Shown: positions 33,150 through 41,586 of the stretch, piece by piece
Position numbering within the stretch: the first letter of the stretch is position 1
How the letters are laid out: the number at the start of each line of letters is the position of its first letter
Origin: Bacteroidales bacterium
Lineage (GTDB): Bacteria; Bacteroidota; Bacteroidia; Bacteroidales; JAAUTT01
DNA: 51,139 bases
Reading direction: 5' to 3'
Assembly: GCA_025361285.1 (NCBI GenBank)
Contig: JANYAP010000195.1
Location: 1 to 51,139 of the forward strand
The notes under the pieces: generated by a model
Databases searched by the model: none
What the model saw: only the letters and a program-made list of their open reading frames with translations
What the model was told of the DNA's origin: nothing
Program-made: the position numbers and the translations under genes

Positions 33150-33878
33150 TTATTCTTCAAAAACACTTTGTAAAACCGTATGAGATTTTACAACACCTAA
33201 TCCATCGAGGTGAAACCTGTAAAACTCAATTAACAAGCTTAATAAGTCGTTCCGGGTTTGGTGGTTCATCGATAACGATGCTATGCCTTCGAACGATGAC
33301 GCTAACAAACGATGCATCCAAGCACTTGTTAATCTGTCGTTTTCCGACTTGTTGGAGTTAAGATACGGAATAAATCTTCCGTTTAGCGAATCGAAAAGGC
33401 AATTAGTATCAGAATAGTTGTTTATTGGGTAAAAGCCCAGAAATCGCGATAGGTTTATTAAAAAAACAAGGTGAAAATTTGCCGACCCTTCGGTATTCAT
33501 ATCCAAAAATTGAATTGCATGATATAGATATTCAAATAATTGACTATTAGCCTCTTCCTCGCGAAGCGTTTTGTAAAGAATTTCCGAAAGAAATAACGCT
33601 ATGGCACTTTTTGTTGTGTCGAAAGGCAAATACTGAAACGGATTATCGACCGCTATTTCCCTAATACGCTGCAACTCGCGCCTTGGCTGAAGGTATATTT
33701 CCAAATTGAGCAGCGTAAGTGGTTGAAAAAGTGATGGATGAAAACGCGACTTTCGTTTGTAAACCCCTTGAACCAAAAATGTTTTTCGCCCAAAAGTTGA
33801 TGTATAAATAGTACTTATAAGACTGGTATCGCCGTATTTAATGTGGTTTAGAACAATTCCCTGAGTTTTATGAAGCAT
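33150..33878 (-). CDS. recO: DNA repair protein RecO
   Basis: Works with RecR (and RecF) to load RecA onto SSB-coated DNA. A 242-residue protein with an N-terminal OB fold (KTQGIVLNHIKYGDTSLIST, GRKTFLVQGVYKRKSRFHPS) and a helical C-terminal part (FLSEILYKTLREEEANSQLF, FLINLSRFLGFYPI). The zinc-finger cysteines of some RecO proteins are absent, as is common in Bacteroidetes. Start ATG 33876-33878; dxs lies upstream with a heptamer element in between. Confidence 0.92.
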   Translation of the reverse strand: MLHKTQGIVLNHIKYGDTSLISTIYTSTFGRKTFLVQGVYKRKSRFHPSLFQPLTLLNLEIYLQPRRELQRIREIAVDNPFQYLPFDTTKSAIALFLSEILYKTLREEEANSQLFEYLYHAIQFLDMNTEGSANFHLVFLINLSRFLGFYPINNYSDTNCLFDSLNGRFIPYLNSNKSENDRLTSAWMHRLLASSFEGIASLSMNHQTRNDLLSLLIEFYRFHLDGLGVVKSHTVLQSVFEE

Positions 33879-33894
33879 GGTTTAGATAGAAAAA

Positions 33895-33971
33895 AGATGC
33901 GAGTCGTAGGACACAAGACACAAGACTTACGACTTGCAACTTACGACTTGCTTACTTACAACTTACGACTC
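33895..33971 (-). repeat. heptamer-repeat element (ACTTACG / ACACAAG words) overlapping the dxs stop
   Basis: Seven-bp units on the plus strand: ACACAAG, ACACAAG, ACTTACG, ACTTGCA, ACTTACG, then ACTTACG again after a short spacer, with AGTCGTA at the left as inverted partner. The same words appear at 7043-7176. The last codons of dxs (Ser-Arg-Lys-Leu-stop) are made of this repeat. Confidence 0.75.
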
Positions 33972-35857
33972 ATAACCGCCTCAATAATTCCTTGCACATC
34001 GTATCCGCATTCGCGATAAAGCTGCGCTTGCAATCCGTGCTCTACAAAACTATCGGGAATGCCAAGTCGTTTTACGTGAACGTTATAGCCATTGTCCGAC
34101 ATAAATTCGAGAACTGCGCTACCAAACCCGCCAACTATAGTTCCGTCTTCAACAGTTATAATAGATTTGAACTTTTTGCCTATTTTATGAAGAAGTTCCT
34201 TGTCGATAGGTTTCAAAAAGCGCATATCGTAGTGTTCAACTTCAATTCTTTCCAACGAAAGTAATTTGCACGCCTCGGTTACAAAATTACCAACGGTTCC
34301 GAGCGAAAGAATAGCTATATCGTTACCTTCTCGCAGTATTCGGCCTTTCCCGACAGGTAATTTTTTAAATGGCGAATGCCAATTAACCATTACGCCATGC
34401 CCTTTAGGATAGCGAATTACAAACGGACCGAAGTTCTCGTCCTGAGCTGTAAACATAAGGTTTCGAAGTTCTTCCTCGTTCATTGGCGCCGACACAATAA
34501 GATTGGGTATGCAACGCATATACGCCATATCGTAGGCTCCATGGTGCGTAGCGCCATCTTCGCCAACAAAGCCAGCTCTATCTAAGCACATTATAACCTG
34601 TAATTTTTGTATGGCAACATCGTGAATTACCTGATCGAATGCACGTTGCATAAACGACGAGTAAATGTTGCATATTGGTATCATTCCCTGAGCCGCCAAA
34701 CCTGCCGAAAACGTAACTGCGTGTTGCTCGGCAATGCCTACATCGAACGACCTGTCGGGGTATTTATCGAACATAGCTTTCATCGACGAGCCACTTACCA
34801 TTGCAGGAGTAATGCCAACAATTTTGGGGTTTGCATCGGCAAGCTCAACTAATGTTTTTCCAAAAACATCCTGATATTTAGGAGGTTGAGGCGTGTCGGA
34901 AACTACCTTAAAAATTTCGCCAGTATGCTTATTAAATAGTCCAGGCGCATGGAATGTTGTTTGGTCTGCCTCGGCAAACCTATAGCCCTTGCCCTTTGTT
35001 GTAACTACGTGTAGCAGTTTTGGTCCGGGAATATTTTTTAGATCGGCCAAAATTTTCGACAGATGCACAACATCGTGACCATCCACAGGGCCAAAATATC
35101 GAAATTGCAAAGCTTCAAAAAGATTGGAATGTTTCAACAATGCCGATTTTACGGCTACTTCCATCTTCTTAACCACATTACGTGGGTTAGGCCTAAGTTT
35201 TCTGAAAATGCCTAGCATATTCCAAACATCGGTTTTAAGCTTGTTGTAGGCTTTCGATGTTGTAATATCGAGAAGGTAATCCTGAAGCGCACCAACGTTT
35301 CGGTCGATAGCCATATTATTGTCGTTAACAATAACTAGCAAATTGGCATTCGAAAAGCCAGCATTATTTAAACCTTCGAATGCAAGCCCGCCAGTAAGCG
35401 ACCCATCGCCAATAATAGCAACCACATGCCTATCGTCGGCACCCCTTAACTTGGAGCCAATGGCAATTCCTAAAGCAGCCGAAATTGATGTTGACGCATG
35501 TCCAACCCCAAACGCATCGTACTCGCTTTCGCTCCTTTTAGGAAAACCACTCAAACCATTGTATTTGCGGTTGGTATGAAAGGCGTCCTTTCGGCCAGTA
35601 AGTATTTTATGGCCATACGCCTGATGACCAACATCCCACACAATTTGGTCGTAAGGGGTGTTATATATATAATGGAGCGCAACAGTAAGTTCTACAACAC
35701 CCAAGCTGGCACCTAAATGGCCTTGATTTTTGCTTACAGTGTGTATAATAAATTCACGCAACTCGTTACTAAGTTTAATCAATTCTTCGGGACGAAGTTT
35801 TTTTAAGTCCGAAGGAAATATAATCTGATCTAACAATTCTGTTTTTGGTTTATCCAT
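33956..35857 (-). CDS. dxs: 1-deoxy-D-xylulose-5-phosphate synthase
   Basis: Makes DXP from pyruvate and glyceraldehyde 3-phosphate with thiamine diphosphate; DXP feeds isoprenoids (substrate for UppS), thiamine and, through PdxJ, vitamin B6. The 633-residue protein has the N-terminal DVGHQAYGHKILTGR, the cofactor site GDGSLTGGLAFEGLNNAG with NDNNMAID, FRYFGPVDGHD, and the second-domain DRAGFVGEDGATHHGAYD. Length is normal. The final SRKL residues are encoded by a heptamer repeat, so the C-terminus may differ from relatives. Start ATG 35855-35857. Confidence 0.96.
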   Translation of the reverse strand: MDKPKTELLDQIIFPSDLKKLRPEELIKLSNELREFIIHTVSKNQGHLGASLGVVELTVALHYIYNTPYDQIVWDVGHQAYGHKILTGRKDAFHTNRKYNGLSGFPKRSESEYDAFGVGHASTSISAALGIAIGSKLRGADDRHVVAIIGDGSLTGGLAFEGLNNAGFSNANLLVIVNDNNMAIDRNVGALQDYLLDITTSKAYNKLKTDVWNMLGIFRKLRPNPRNVVKKMEVAVKSALLKHSNLFEALQFRYFGPVDGHDVVHLSKILADLKNIPGPKLLHVVTTKGKGYRFAEADQTTFHAPGLFNKHTGEIFKVVSDTPQPPKYQDVFGKTLVELADANPKIVGITPAMVSGSSMKAMFDKYPDRSFDVGIAEQHAVTFSAGLAAQGMIPICNIYSSFMQRAFDQVIHDVAIQKLQVIMCLDRAGFVGEDGATHHGAYDMAYMRCIPNLIVSAPMNEEELRNLMFTAQDENFGPFVIRYPKGHGVMVNWHSPFKKLPVGKGRILREGNDIAILSLGTVGNFVTEACKLLSLERIEVEHYDMRFLKPIDKELLHKIGKKFKSIITVEDGTIVGGFGSAVLEFMSDNGYNVHVKRLGIPDSFVEHGLQAQLYRECGYDVQGIIEAVMSRKL

Positions 35858-35949
35858 CAGATAACGAATAAGTTTGCTAATTTTAATATAAGATGTAAAG
35901 GTATTAATTTATTTCAAAACCTTCATTGGCTTTTGAAAGGCGAATTTAA

Positions 35950-35957
35950 TATCTTTG
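35950..35957 (+). promoter_or_regulatory. -7 element for the OmpA lipoprotein gene
   Basis: TATCTTTG fits TAnnTTTG; a TTGG lies 20 bp upstream. The start codon follows 82 bp later, so the mRNA would have a leader of about 75 nt. Confidence 0.45.
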
Positions 35958-36039
35958 TCGGTAGTATATACTATAAATATTCGGGTAGCATTGATGTTTA
36001 CCATAAATTGTTGTTTAAATTGTATTTATTTTTAATCCT

Positions 36040-37023
36040 ATGAATTCATTAAGAGCTTGTTACATTTTTATAATTATTACGTTTTTCGTGTCGTGTGTAC
36101 CTATTTCGAAATTCAACGAAGTAAAAAAGAAGGCCGATGCCTGCACGGAAGAAAATGCTAGAACCCGAGCCGAAAACGAAAAACTTTTAGTCGATAGCAA
36201 AGAGCAAAAATCTCATCTTGAGCGTATTAGAAAAGATTATGAGCAATTAATTAACGATTCGCTTTCGAGAATACAGTTAATAAAGCAATTGCAAACCGAT
36301 TACAATAAGCTCGACCGAGCATATACCGACCTTAAGCTTGCGCAGGAGAACCTTTCCAAGGGCAGTTCACGCGAAACAACCAAGCTATTATCGCAACTTC
36401 AAACAACTCAGGACGATCTTCAAAAACGCGAAGATATGCTGCGAAAGCTCGAATGGACGCTCGATGAAAAGAAACATGAGCTCGAAAAGCGCGATATTCG
36501 TGTGCGCGAACTCCAATCGATACTTCAACGAAAAGATTCGGCTGTTAATGCTCTCAAAGCCAAAGTTTCGGCGGCATTATTAGGTTTCGAGGACAATGGG
36601 CTTACTATTCGAATTAGGAACGGAAAAGTTTATGTTTCGTTGGAAGATAAATTACTTTTCAAATCGGGCAGTGCCGATGTTAACCAATCGGGCACAAATG
36701 CACTGAAAAAGCTATCGAAAGTGCTTGAGCAAAACAACGATATAAACATAATGATAGAAGGGCATACCGACGATGTACCTTACCGTACTGATGCTTCGGC
36801 AAAAGATAATTGGGATTTAAGCGCGAAGCGTGCAACGGCAGTAGTTCGTATTTTATTAGACGGCACAAATATTGATGCAAAACGGCTTACAGCATCGGGC
36901 AGAGGCGAGTTTGCTCCAATAGAAAAAGCAAAAACAGCCGAAGCGCGCCAAAAAAACCGACGAACCGATATTATTCTTACTCCCAAACTCGACGAACTAT
37001 TTAAACTTCTCGAAAACAATTAG
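36040..37023 (+). CDS. OmpA family lipoprotein with coiled-coil stalk
   Basis: A 327-residue envelope protein. The N-terminus ends in a lipobox (IITFFVSC, Cys19). Residues about 25-175 are highly charged heptads forming a long coiled coil. Residues about 185-320 are an OmpA C-terminal domain (EDKLLFKSGSADVNQSGTNA, IMIEGHTDDVPYRT, NWDLSAKRATAVVRILL), with the Asp and Arg that hold peptidoglycan. It would link the outer membrane to the wall at some distance. A heptamer element follows its stop. Confidence 0.9.
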   Translation: MNSLRACYIFIIITFFVSCVPISKFNEVKKKADACTEENARTRAENEKLLVDSKEQKSHLERIRKDYEQLINDSLSRIQLIKQLQTDYNKLDRAYTDLKLAQENLSKGSSRETTKLLSQLQTTQDDLQKREDMLRKLEWTLDEKKHELEKRDIRVRELQSILQRKDSAVNALKAKVSAALLGFEDNGLTIRIRNGKVYVSLEDKLLFKSGSADVNQSGTNALKKLSKVLEQNNDINIMIEGHTDDVPYRTDASAKDNWDLSAKRATAVVRILLDGTNIDAKRLTASGRGEFAPIEKAKTAEARQKNRRTDIILTPKLDELFKLLENN

Positions 37024-37040
37024 TTTGATGGAACTATATA

Positions 37041-37160
37041 GGCTGGAGGCTGGAGGCTGGAGACTGGAGACTGTAGGAGAAAGTCGATATTGCAGGTTTC
37101 ATTGAAGTTCTACAGCCTACAGCCTCCAGCCTAATGCCTACAGTCTAAAGCCTATAACCA
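37041..37160 (-). repeat. heptamer-repeat element with core, copy 2 (GGCTGGA / TACAGCC words)
   Basis: Left units GGCTGGA, GGCTGGA, GGCTGGA, GACTGGA, GACTGTA; right units TACAGCC, TACAGCC, TCCAGCC, TAATGCC, TACAGTC, TAAAGCC. The core at 37076-37110 is, when reversed, about 29/36 identical to that of copy 1 at 20352-20387. So this is the same element in the other orientation. It reaches to within 2 bp of the next start codon. Confidence 0.8.
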
Positions 37161-37161
37161 A

Positions 37162-38160
37162 TTGAACTCTCACACTATCAACTTTATATCAACGCTAACT
37201 TTCCGAAAAATATTAAATATTCTGAAGGTTAAAGTAGGATATTTACTATCTATAATAGTTAAGCGTCCCGTCGTTTGGGGCTTGCCGTATTCGTATGCCG
37301 TCGAACCCACTAGCCATTGCAATTTACGATGCCATCAATGTCCCACTGGGCTTGGAACTATTAAAAGGAGTAAAGGCGAGTTTTCGATTGATGTATATAG
37401 GAAATTTATTGATCAAATTGCAAGCGAAGCCACGTACCTGATGTTATACCTTCAGGGTGAACCGTTTATAAACCCAAAACTATTCGATATGATAAAATAT
37501 GCAAGTGTAAATGGCATATACACTTGCACATCTACAAACGGGCATTTTTTGAGCAAAAAAAACGCTATACAAACGGTTTTGTCGGGCTTAGATCGAATTA
37601 TTATTTCGATAGATGGCACAACACAGGAAGTTTACGAACAATACCGCAAAGGTGGTGATATACAAATGGTTATTACGAGTATTACAAACTTAGTTGAAGC
37701 AAAGCGAAAATTAAAATCGCGTACCCCTTATATTATACTTCAATTTATTGTTTTTAAGCATAACGAGCATCAAATTAGCGATTTCGAAAAACTTGGAAAG
37801 AAACTTCACGTCAACAAAACAGAAGTTAAATCGGCACAAATTTATAATGTTGATAATGAAAGCAATATGATTACCGATATTGCTAAATATTCGCGTTACC
37901 AAAAGCACAAAGAAGGTTATCGGTTGAAACGAAAACTTAGGAATAGCTGTAGGCGAATATTTACCACCGCAGCAATAACGCACGATGGTAACTTATTACC
38001 TTGTTGTTACGATAAAGATGGCGATTTTTCATTGGGAAACATTAACACACAACCGCTGGCTAAAATATGGAATAGTCAATCGTTTAATACTTTTAGGCAA
38101 AAAGTTCTTGTAAATCGACAAGCAATTGAAATATGCCGTAATTGCAATGAATATGCTTAG
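37162..38160 (+). CDS. radical SAM/SPASM protein, function unknown
   Basis: A 332-residue enzyme. The cluster motif is CNLRCHQC (C53, C57, C60), followed by YLQGEPFINP and IISIDGTTQEVYEQYRKGG. The C-terminal region has CRRIFTTAAITHDGNLLPCC and CRNCNEYA, a short SPASM-like domain for a second cluster. There is no precursor peptide or carrier nearby, so the substrate is open; relatives occur in glycan and peptide clusters. The start is TTG at 37162, because no in-frame ATG precedes the iron-sulfur motif. The first 45 residues are basic and hydrophobic and may touch the membrane. A MITE-like copy starts 7 bp after its stop. Confidence 0.82.
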   Translation: MNSHTINFISTLTFRKILNILKVKVGYLLSIIVKRPVVWGLPYSYAVEPTSHCNLRCHQCPTGLGTIKRSKGEFSIDVYRKFIDQIASEATYLMLYLQGEPFINPKLFDMIKYASVNGIYTCTSTNGHFLSKKNAIQTVLSGLDRIIISIDGTTQEVYEQYRKGGDIQMVITSITNLVEAKRKLKSRTPYIILQFIVFKHNEHQISDFEKLGKKLHVNKTEVKSAQIYNVDNESNMITDIAKYSRYQKHKEGYRLKRKLRNSCRRIFTTAAITHDGNLLPCCYDKDGDFSLGNINTQPLAKIWNSQSFNTFRQKVLVNRQAIEICRNCNEYA

Positions 38161-38166
38161 TAAACA

Positions 38167-38310
38167 CAATAGTTCGGTAAATTTCTAATTATTCAATCTC
38201 CACGTATTTATAATACGTTGAAATACAAAGAAATATAAATATTTCAACTTGTTTCTATGTCGTTCAACTTGTTAATTATTAACAAGTTACGAAAATGCAC
38301 CTAAGTATTG
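38167..38310 (+). mobile_element. MITE-like element, copy A (CAATAGTTCGGTA termini)
   Basis: 144 bp with inverted ends CAATAGTTCGGTAA and GCACCTAAGTATTG, flanked by the 5-bp direct repeat AAACA (38162-38166 and 38311-38315). The interior has GAAATACAAAG...TTTCAACTTGTTTCTATG arms. No coding capacity, so it would need a transposase from elsewhere. Confidence 0.75.
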
Positions 38311-38406
38311 AAACAACTACATAATTTCTGGTAAACAAACTTATGAACCTAATTTGCGCAACTTTATAAAAAAAATTAATAAGTTGCCTATTCTAATTAA
38401 AAAAAA

Positions 38407-38414
38407 TATATTTG
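38407..38414 (+). promoter_or_regulatory. -7 element for the ROK regulator operon
   Basis: TATATTTG, a perfect TAnnTTTG match, lies 34 bp before the ATG, with a TTGC about 20 bp further up. Confidence 0.5.
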
Positions 38415-38448
38415 TTGCGTTAATTAATTACAAAGTTTACCTGCAAAA

Positions 38449-39681
38449 ATGGGTTCCGACGACGAAAAAGTAATTAGTGTAAGGGAAAGTAAAAAAACTG
38501 CTATACGCAATAACTTACTAACCGTTTTTTATCGGGAAGGCTCTAAAACCATTCCCGATTTAAGCGATTTGCTACAATTGAGTATTCCCACAGTTACTCG
38601 TTTCCTCGACGAGTTGGATAAAGCTGGCTATATAGCAAAAGAAGGCGAAGGCAATTCGAGTGGTGGACGACGACCCGTATTATTTGGTTTAAACCCTAAC
38701 GCCAAATATGTAGTAAGCGTTGATATTGGTCGTTTTATAGTTCGAATAGCACTGGTTAATCTTCGTAATGAGTTTGTTGCGCCTATTAGGGTAATAAATG
38801 AAGGACTTTCAACTCAAGCCGATTTGTTTCAATTAATAAAACAGGAATCGTTAGATTTAATTGAACAATCGTTACTTCCTATTGAAAGCATACTTGGCGC
38901 TGGTATAGCCATTCCTGGCTTAATTGACAGCAAAACTGGTGTAAGTTATAGCTACTTTACAAGTTTGGGAAAACCACTCAACGACCTTTTTAAGGAAATT
39001 TTTTCGTGCCCAGTTTTTGTAGAGCACGATACAAACTCGATAGCATTGGCCGAGTTGTCGTTCGGATTAGCCAAAGGCAAGCAAAACGTACTTTGTTTAG
39101 TTGTGGGCGCAGGCGTGGGTTTGAGCATTATTATCGAAGGGAAATTATACAAAGGCAACTCAGGTTTTGCTGGAGAATTTGGACATATTTCGGTGGCCGA
39201 CAGCGGTCAGTTATGTTATTGCGGGAAAGTTGCATGCCTCGAAACAGTTGCGTCGGGCGCTACTCTGGTGCAAAACGCCCGAAATGGAATTGCTGCAGGA
39301 GCATCATCGACCATTACAGAAATATCGGGCAATAATCCCGAAAATATATCACTCGATACCATCGTTAAAGCAGCGTCGTTAGGCGATCAGTACGCTATTG
39401 CTTTACTTTCGCGCACAGGCGAAAGTCTGGGGAAAGGCATGGCTACTTTGCTACATCTTTTTAACCCCGAAATGATAATAATTGGAGGAGAATTGTCGAA
39501 GGCTGGTAATCAGATTATTAAACCTATTAAGCAAATGCTTAATCAATATTCCATTGCTCGTATTTTGCACGACACCGAAATTGTTACCACCGAACTTGGC
39601 GAAAACGCTACATTAATGGGGAATGTAGCATTGGTAATAAGTAAGTTTTTTACCAAAGGAGCTGACTTCCCTAAACTATAG
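38449..39681 (+). CDS. ROK family transcriptional regulator (NagC/Mlc type)
   Basis: A 410-residue sugar-responsive repressor. Residues about 10-80 form a winged helix-turn-helix (IPDLSDLLQLSIPTVTRFLD), then the ROK domain with VVSVDIGRFIVRIALVNL, the hexose site AGEFGHISV and the zinc motif LCYCGKVACLE. Two-domain ROK proteins with HTH regulate uptake and use of glucose or N-acetylglucosamine. It heads a five-gene plus-strand run with kinase, CBM9-like protein, MFS permease and pseudokinase and is the obvious local regulator. Confidence 0.9.
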   Translation: MGSDDEKVISVRESKKTAIRNNLLTVFYREGSKTIPDLSDLLQLSIPTVTRFLDELDKAGYIAKEGEGNSSGGRRPVLFGLNPNAKYVVSVDIGRFIVRIALVNLRNEFVAPIRVINEGLSTQADLFQLIKQESLDLIEQSLLPIESILGAGIAIPGLIDSKTGVSYSYFTSLGKPLNDLFKEIFSCPVFVEHDTNSIALAELSFGLAKGKQNVLCLVVGAGVGLSIIIEGKLYKGNSGFAGEFGHISVADSGQLCYCGKVACLETVASGATLVQNARNGIAAGASSTITEISGNNPENISLDTIVKAASLGDQYAIALLSRTGESLGKGMATLLHLFNPEMIIIGGELSKAGNQIIKPIKQMLNQYSIARILHDTEIVTTELGENATLMGNVALVISKFFTKGADFPKL

Positions 39682-39754
39682 AAAAAATATTTATTAAATT
39701 GAAATTCAGTACATAAACAAATAAAAAGTAATAAACTATTAAACAAAATTTAAA

Positions 39755-40873
39755 ATGAGCAATAATATTGAACTACTTGTTAACCAATTTGCTATCGATG
39801 GCACTTTTAAGTTACACGAACCTATTGTTACAGGCCATATTAACGATACGTATCTGATTTCAACGGCTGAAGCAGATAAGCCTGATTATATTCTACAAAG
39901 GGTAAACCATAATATTTTCAAGAACGTTCCGAAATTGCAGGAAAATATTGTTAGGGTTGTAGATCATATACGTGTAAAACTGAGCAACATACCTGCAAGC
40001 GATGTCGCACGAAACGTTGTTACACTAATTCCCGCTAAGGATGGTAAATGGTTTCATCAAGATAATGAAGGTAATTTCTGGAGAATATTGGTGTTTATCC
40101 CAGAAAGCCATAGTTACGATCAGCTTTCGTCGGAAATACTAGCCTATAAGGCTGGAAAGGCATTTGGTGAATTTGGAGCTTTATTGGTTGACCTTCCTGG
40201 AGAGCCTTTATATGAGACCATTAAAGATTTTCACAATATGGAATGGCGCTTACAGCAATTTCGTGATGCCGTTAAAGACAATCTGGCTAACAGATTAGAG
40301 TCGGTGAAAGAAGAAATTGGTTTTGTAGAGGAACGCGCCGAGGAAATGTGCATAGTTCAAAAACTTGGTCGCGAAGGCAAACTTCCCAAACGAATAGTGC
40401 ATTGCGACACAAAGATAAACAACGTACTTTTCGACGAAAACGACGATACATTATGCGTAATCGACCTCGACACGGTAATGTCGGGATATATTACATCCGA
40501 TTTTGGCGATGCCATTCGCACCGGAGCCAACACTGGCGAGGAAGACGATGCCGATTTAAATAAAGTGTCGTTAAATCTCGGTTTGTTTAAAGGTTATGCC
40601 GAAGGCTTCATTACTGGTGGAGCATCGTTCCTTACAAAAGAGGAAATTGGAGTGCTGGCCTTTAGCGGAAAGCTTTTTGCCTTTATGCAGGCTGTCAGGT
40701 TCCTAACCGATTATATAAATGGCGACACGTACTACAAAATTCATCACCCAATGCACAATCTTCAACGCACTAAAGCACAATTCAAGCTATTATTCAGCAT
40801 GGAAGCTCAATATATCGAAATGTGCAAAATAGTTGAAAAGGCTGCAAAAGAAAACTGCAAAAACTATGCTTAA
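39755..40873 (+). CDS. NahK-like sugar kinase (aminoglycoside phosphotransferase fold)
   Basis: A 372-residue APH-fold kinase related to N-acetylhexosamine 1-kinase. The catalytic loop is HCDTKINNVLFD with the base D218 and the metal-binding N223, and the second metal residue is D237 in VIDLDTVMSG. The segment TGHINDTYL near residue 27 is the nucleotide loop. It would phosphorylate an amino sugar or hexose delivered by the MFS permease. Gene 74 bp after the ROK gene; it overlaps the next gene by 8 bp. It has a paralogue at 42919-43974 that has lost these catalytic residues. Confidence 0.85.
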   Translation: MSNNIELLVNQFAIDGTFKLHEPIVTGHINDTYLISTAEADKPDYILQRVNHNIFKNVPKLQENIVRVVDHIRVKLSNIPASDVARNVVTLIPAKDGKWFHQDNEGNFWRILVFIPESHSYDQLSSEILAYKAGKAFGEFGALLVDLPGEPLYETIKDFHNMEWRLQQFRDAVKDNLANRLESVKEEIGFVEERAEEMCIVQKLGREGKLPKRIVHCDTKINNVLFDENDDTLCVIDLDTVMSGYITSDFGDAIRTGANTGEEDDADLNKVSLNLGLFKGYAEGFITGGASFLTKEEIGVLAFSGKLFAFMQAVRFLTDYINGDTYYKIHHPMHNLQRTKAQFKLLFSMEAQYIEMCKIVEKAAKENCKNYA

Positions 40874-41513
40874 AGTTAACAAGCTAATATTCAAATCATT
40901 AAGCCCATCGCTCAATGAAATAGCCAAAAGTATGGAGGTAAACTGCGAACTCCATAAAATAGAGATCTTAAACTGGGTCGAATTTCCTTATAAGCCCGAA
41001 GTTGGCTTTAGAATTGGGCATACTGGCACCTCTATATGCCTTCAATACATTGTAAACGAACAATATATACGAGCCAAATATTTGCTCGATAACGAAAGTG
41101 TTTGGACCGACTCGTGTGTCGAATTCTTTATCGCACCAGTAAACGACGGCACTTACTACAATTTCGAGTTTAATTGCATAGGAACCACCCTATTGGGTTT
41201 TGGAAATGGAGGCAACGACAGAGAAATGGCTAACAGCAACATTATCAGTAAAATTAAAAGAAATTCGTCGCTTGGTAACAAAGCCATCGAAAATAGCGAG
41301 GGAAATTATTTCTGGTCAATTACCATTGAAATACCTATTGAATCGTTTCATAAACACTCCATAAAAACCTTGGCGGGACAAAGCGCTAAGGCAAACTTTT
41401 ATAAGTGTGGCGACGAACTTAAGGAGCCGCATTTTTTGTCGTGGAATACAATAGGCACGCCAACGCCTAATTTTCATGTGCCCGAATATTTTGGAGAGTT
41501 ACATTTCGAATAA
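40866..41513 (+). CDS. CBM9-like carbohydrate-binding protein without signal peptide
   Basis: A 215-residue protein with a family 9-type carbohydrate-binding fold: WVEFPYKPEVGFRIGHTGTS, VWTDSCVEFFIAPVNDGTYY and NFEFNCIGTTLLGFG are the usual conserved strands, with GELHFE at the end. Most such domains in Bacteroidetes are in exported proteins; here there is no signal, so it may act in the cytosol, or be exported as part of another complex. The preferred ATG at 40866 overlaps the kinase stop; an earlier TTG at 40833 is less likely. Coupled translation with the kinase suggests a linked function. Confidence 0.78.
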   Translation: MLKVNKLIFKSLSPSLNEIAKSMEVNCELHKIEILNWVEFPYKPEVGFRIGHTGTSICLQYIVNEQYIRAKYLLDNESVWTDSCVEFFIAPVNDGTYYNFEFNCIGTTLLGFGNGGNDREMANSNIISKIKRNSSLGNKAIENSEGNYFWSITIEIPIESFHKHSIKTLAGQSAKANFYKCGDELKEPHFLSWNTIGTPTPNFHVPEYFGELHFE

Positions 41514-41586
41514 TCAAGGTTTTATATTTTACCATTAATTATTATTGATAAATTATATATTATAAACTACAATTTTTAAATAAACT

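Noticed and set aside
37162-38160. Second RiPP system around this radical SAM gene
   Set aside because: No short Cys or repeat peptide can be read in the gaps on either side, which hold only repeat elements.
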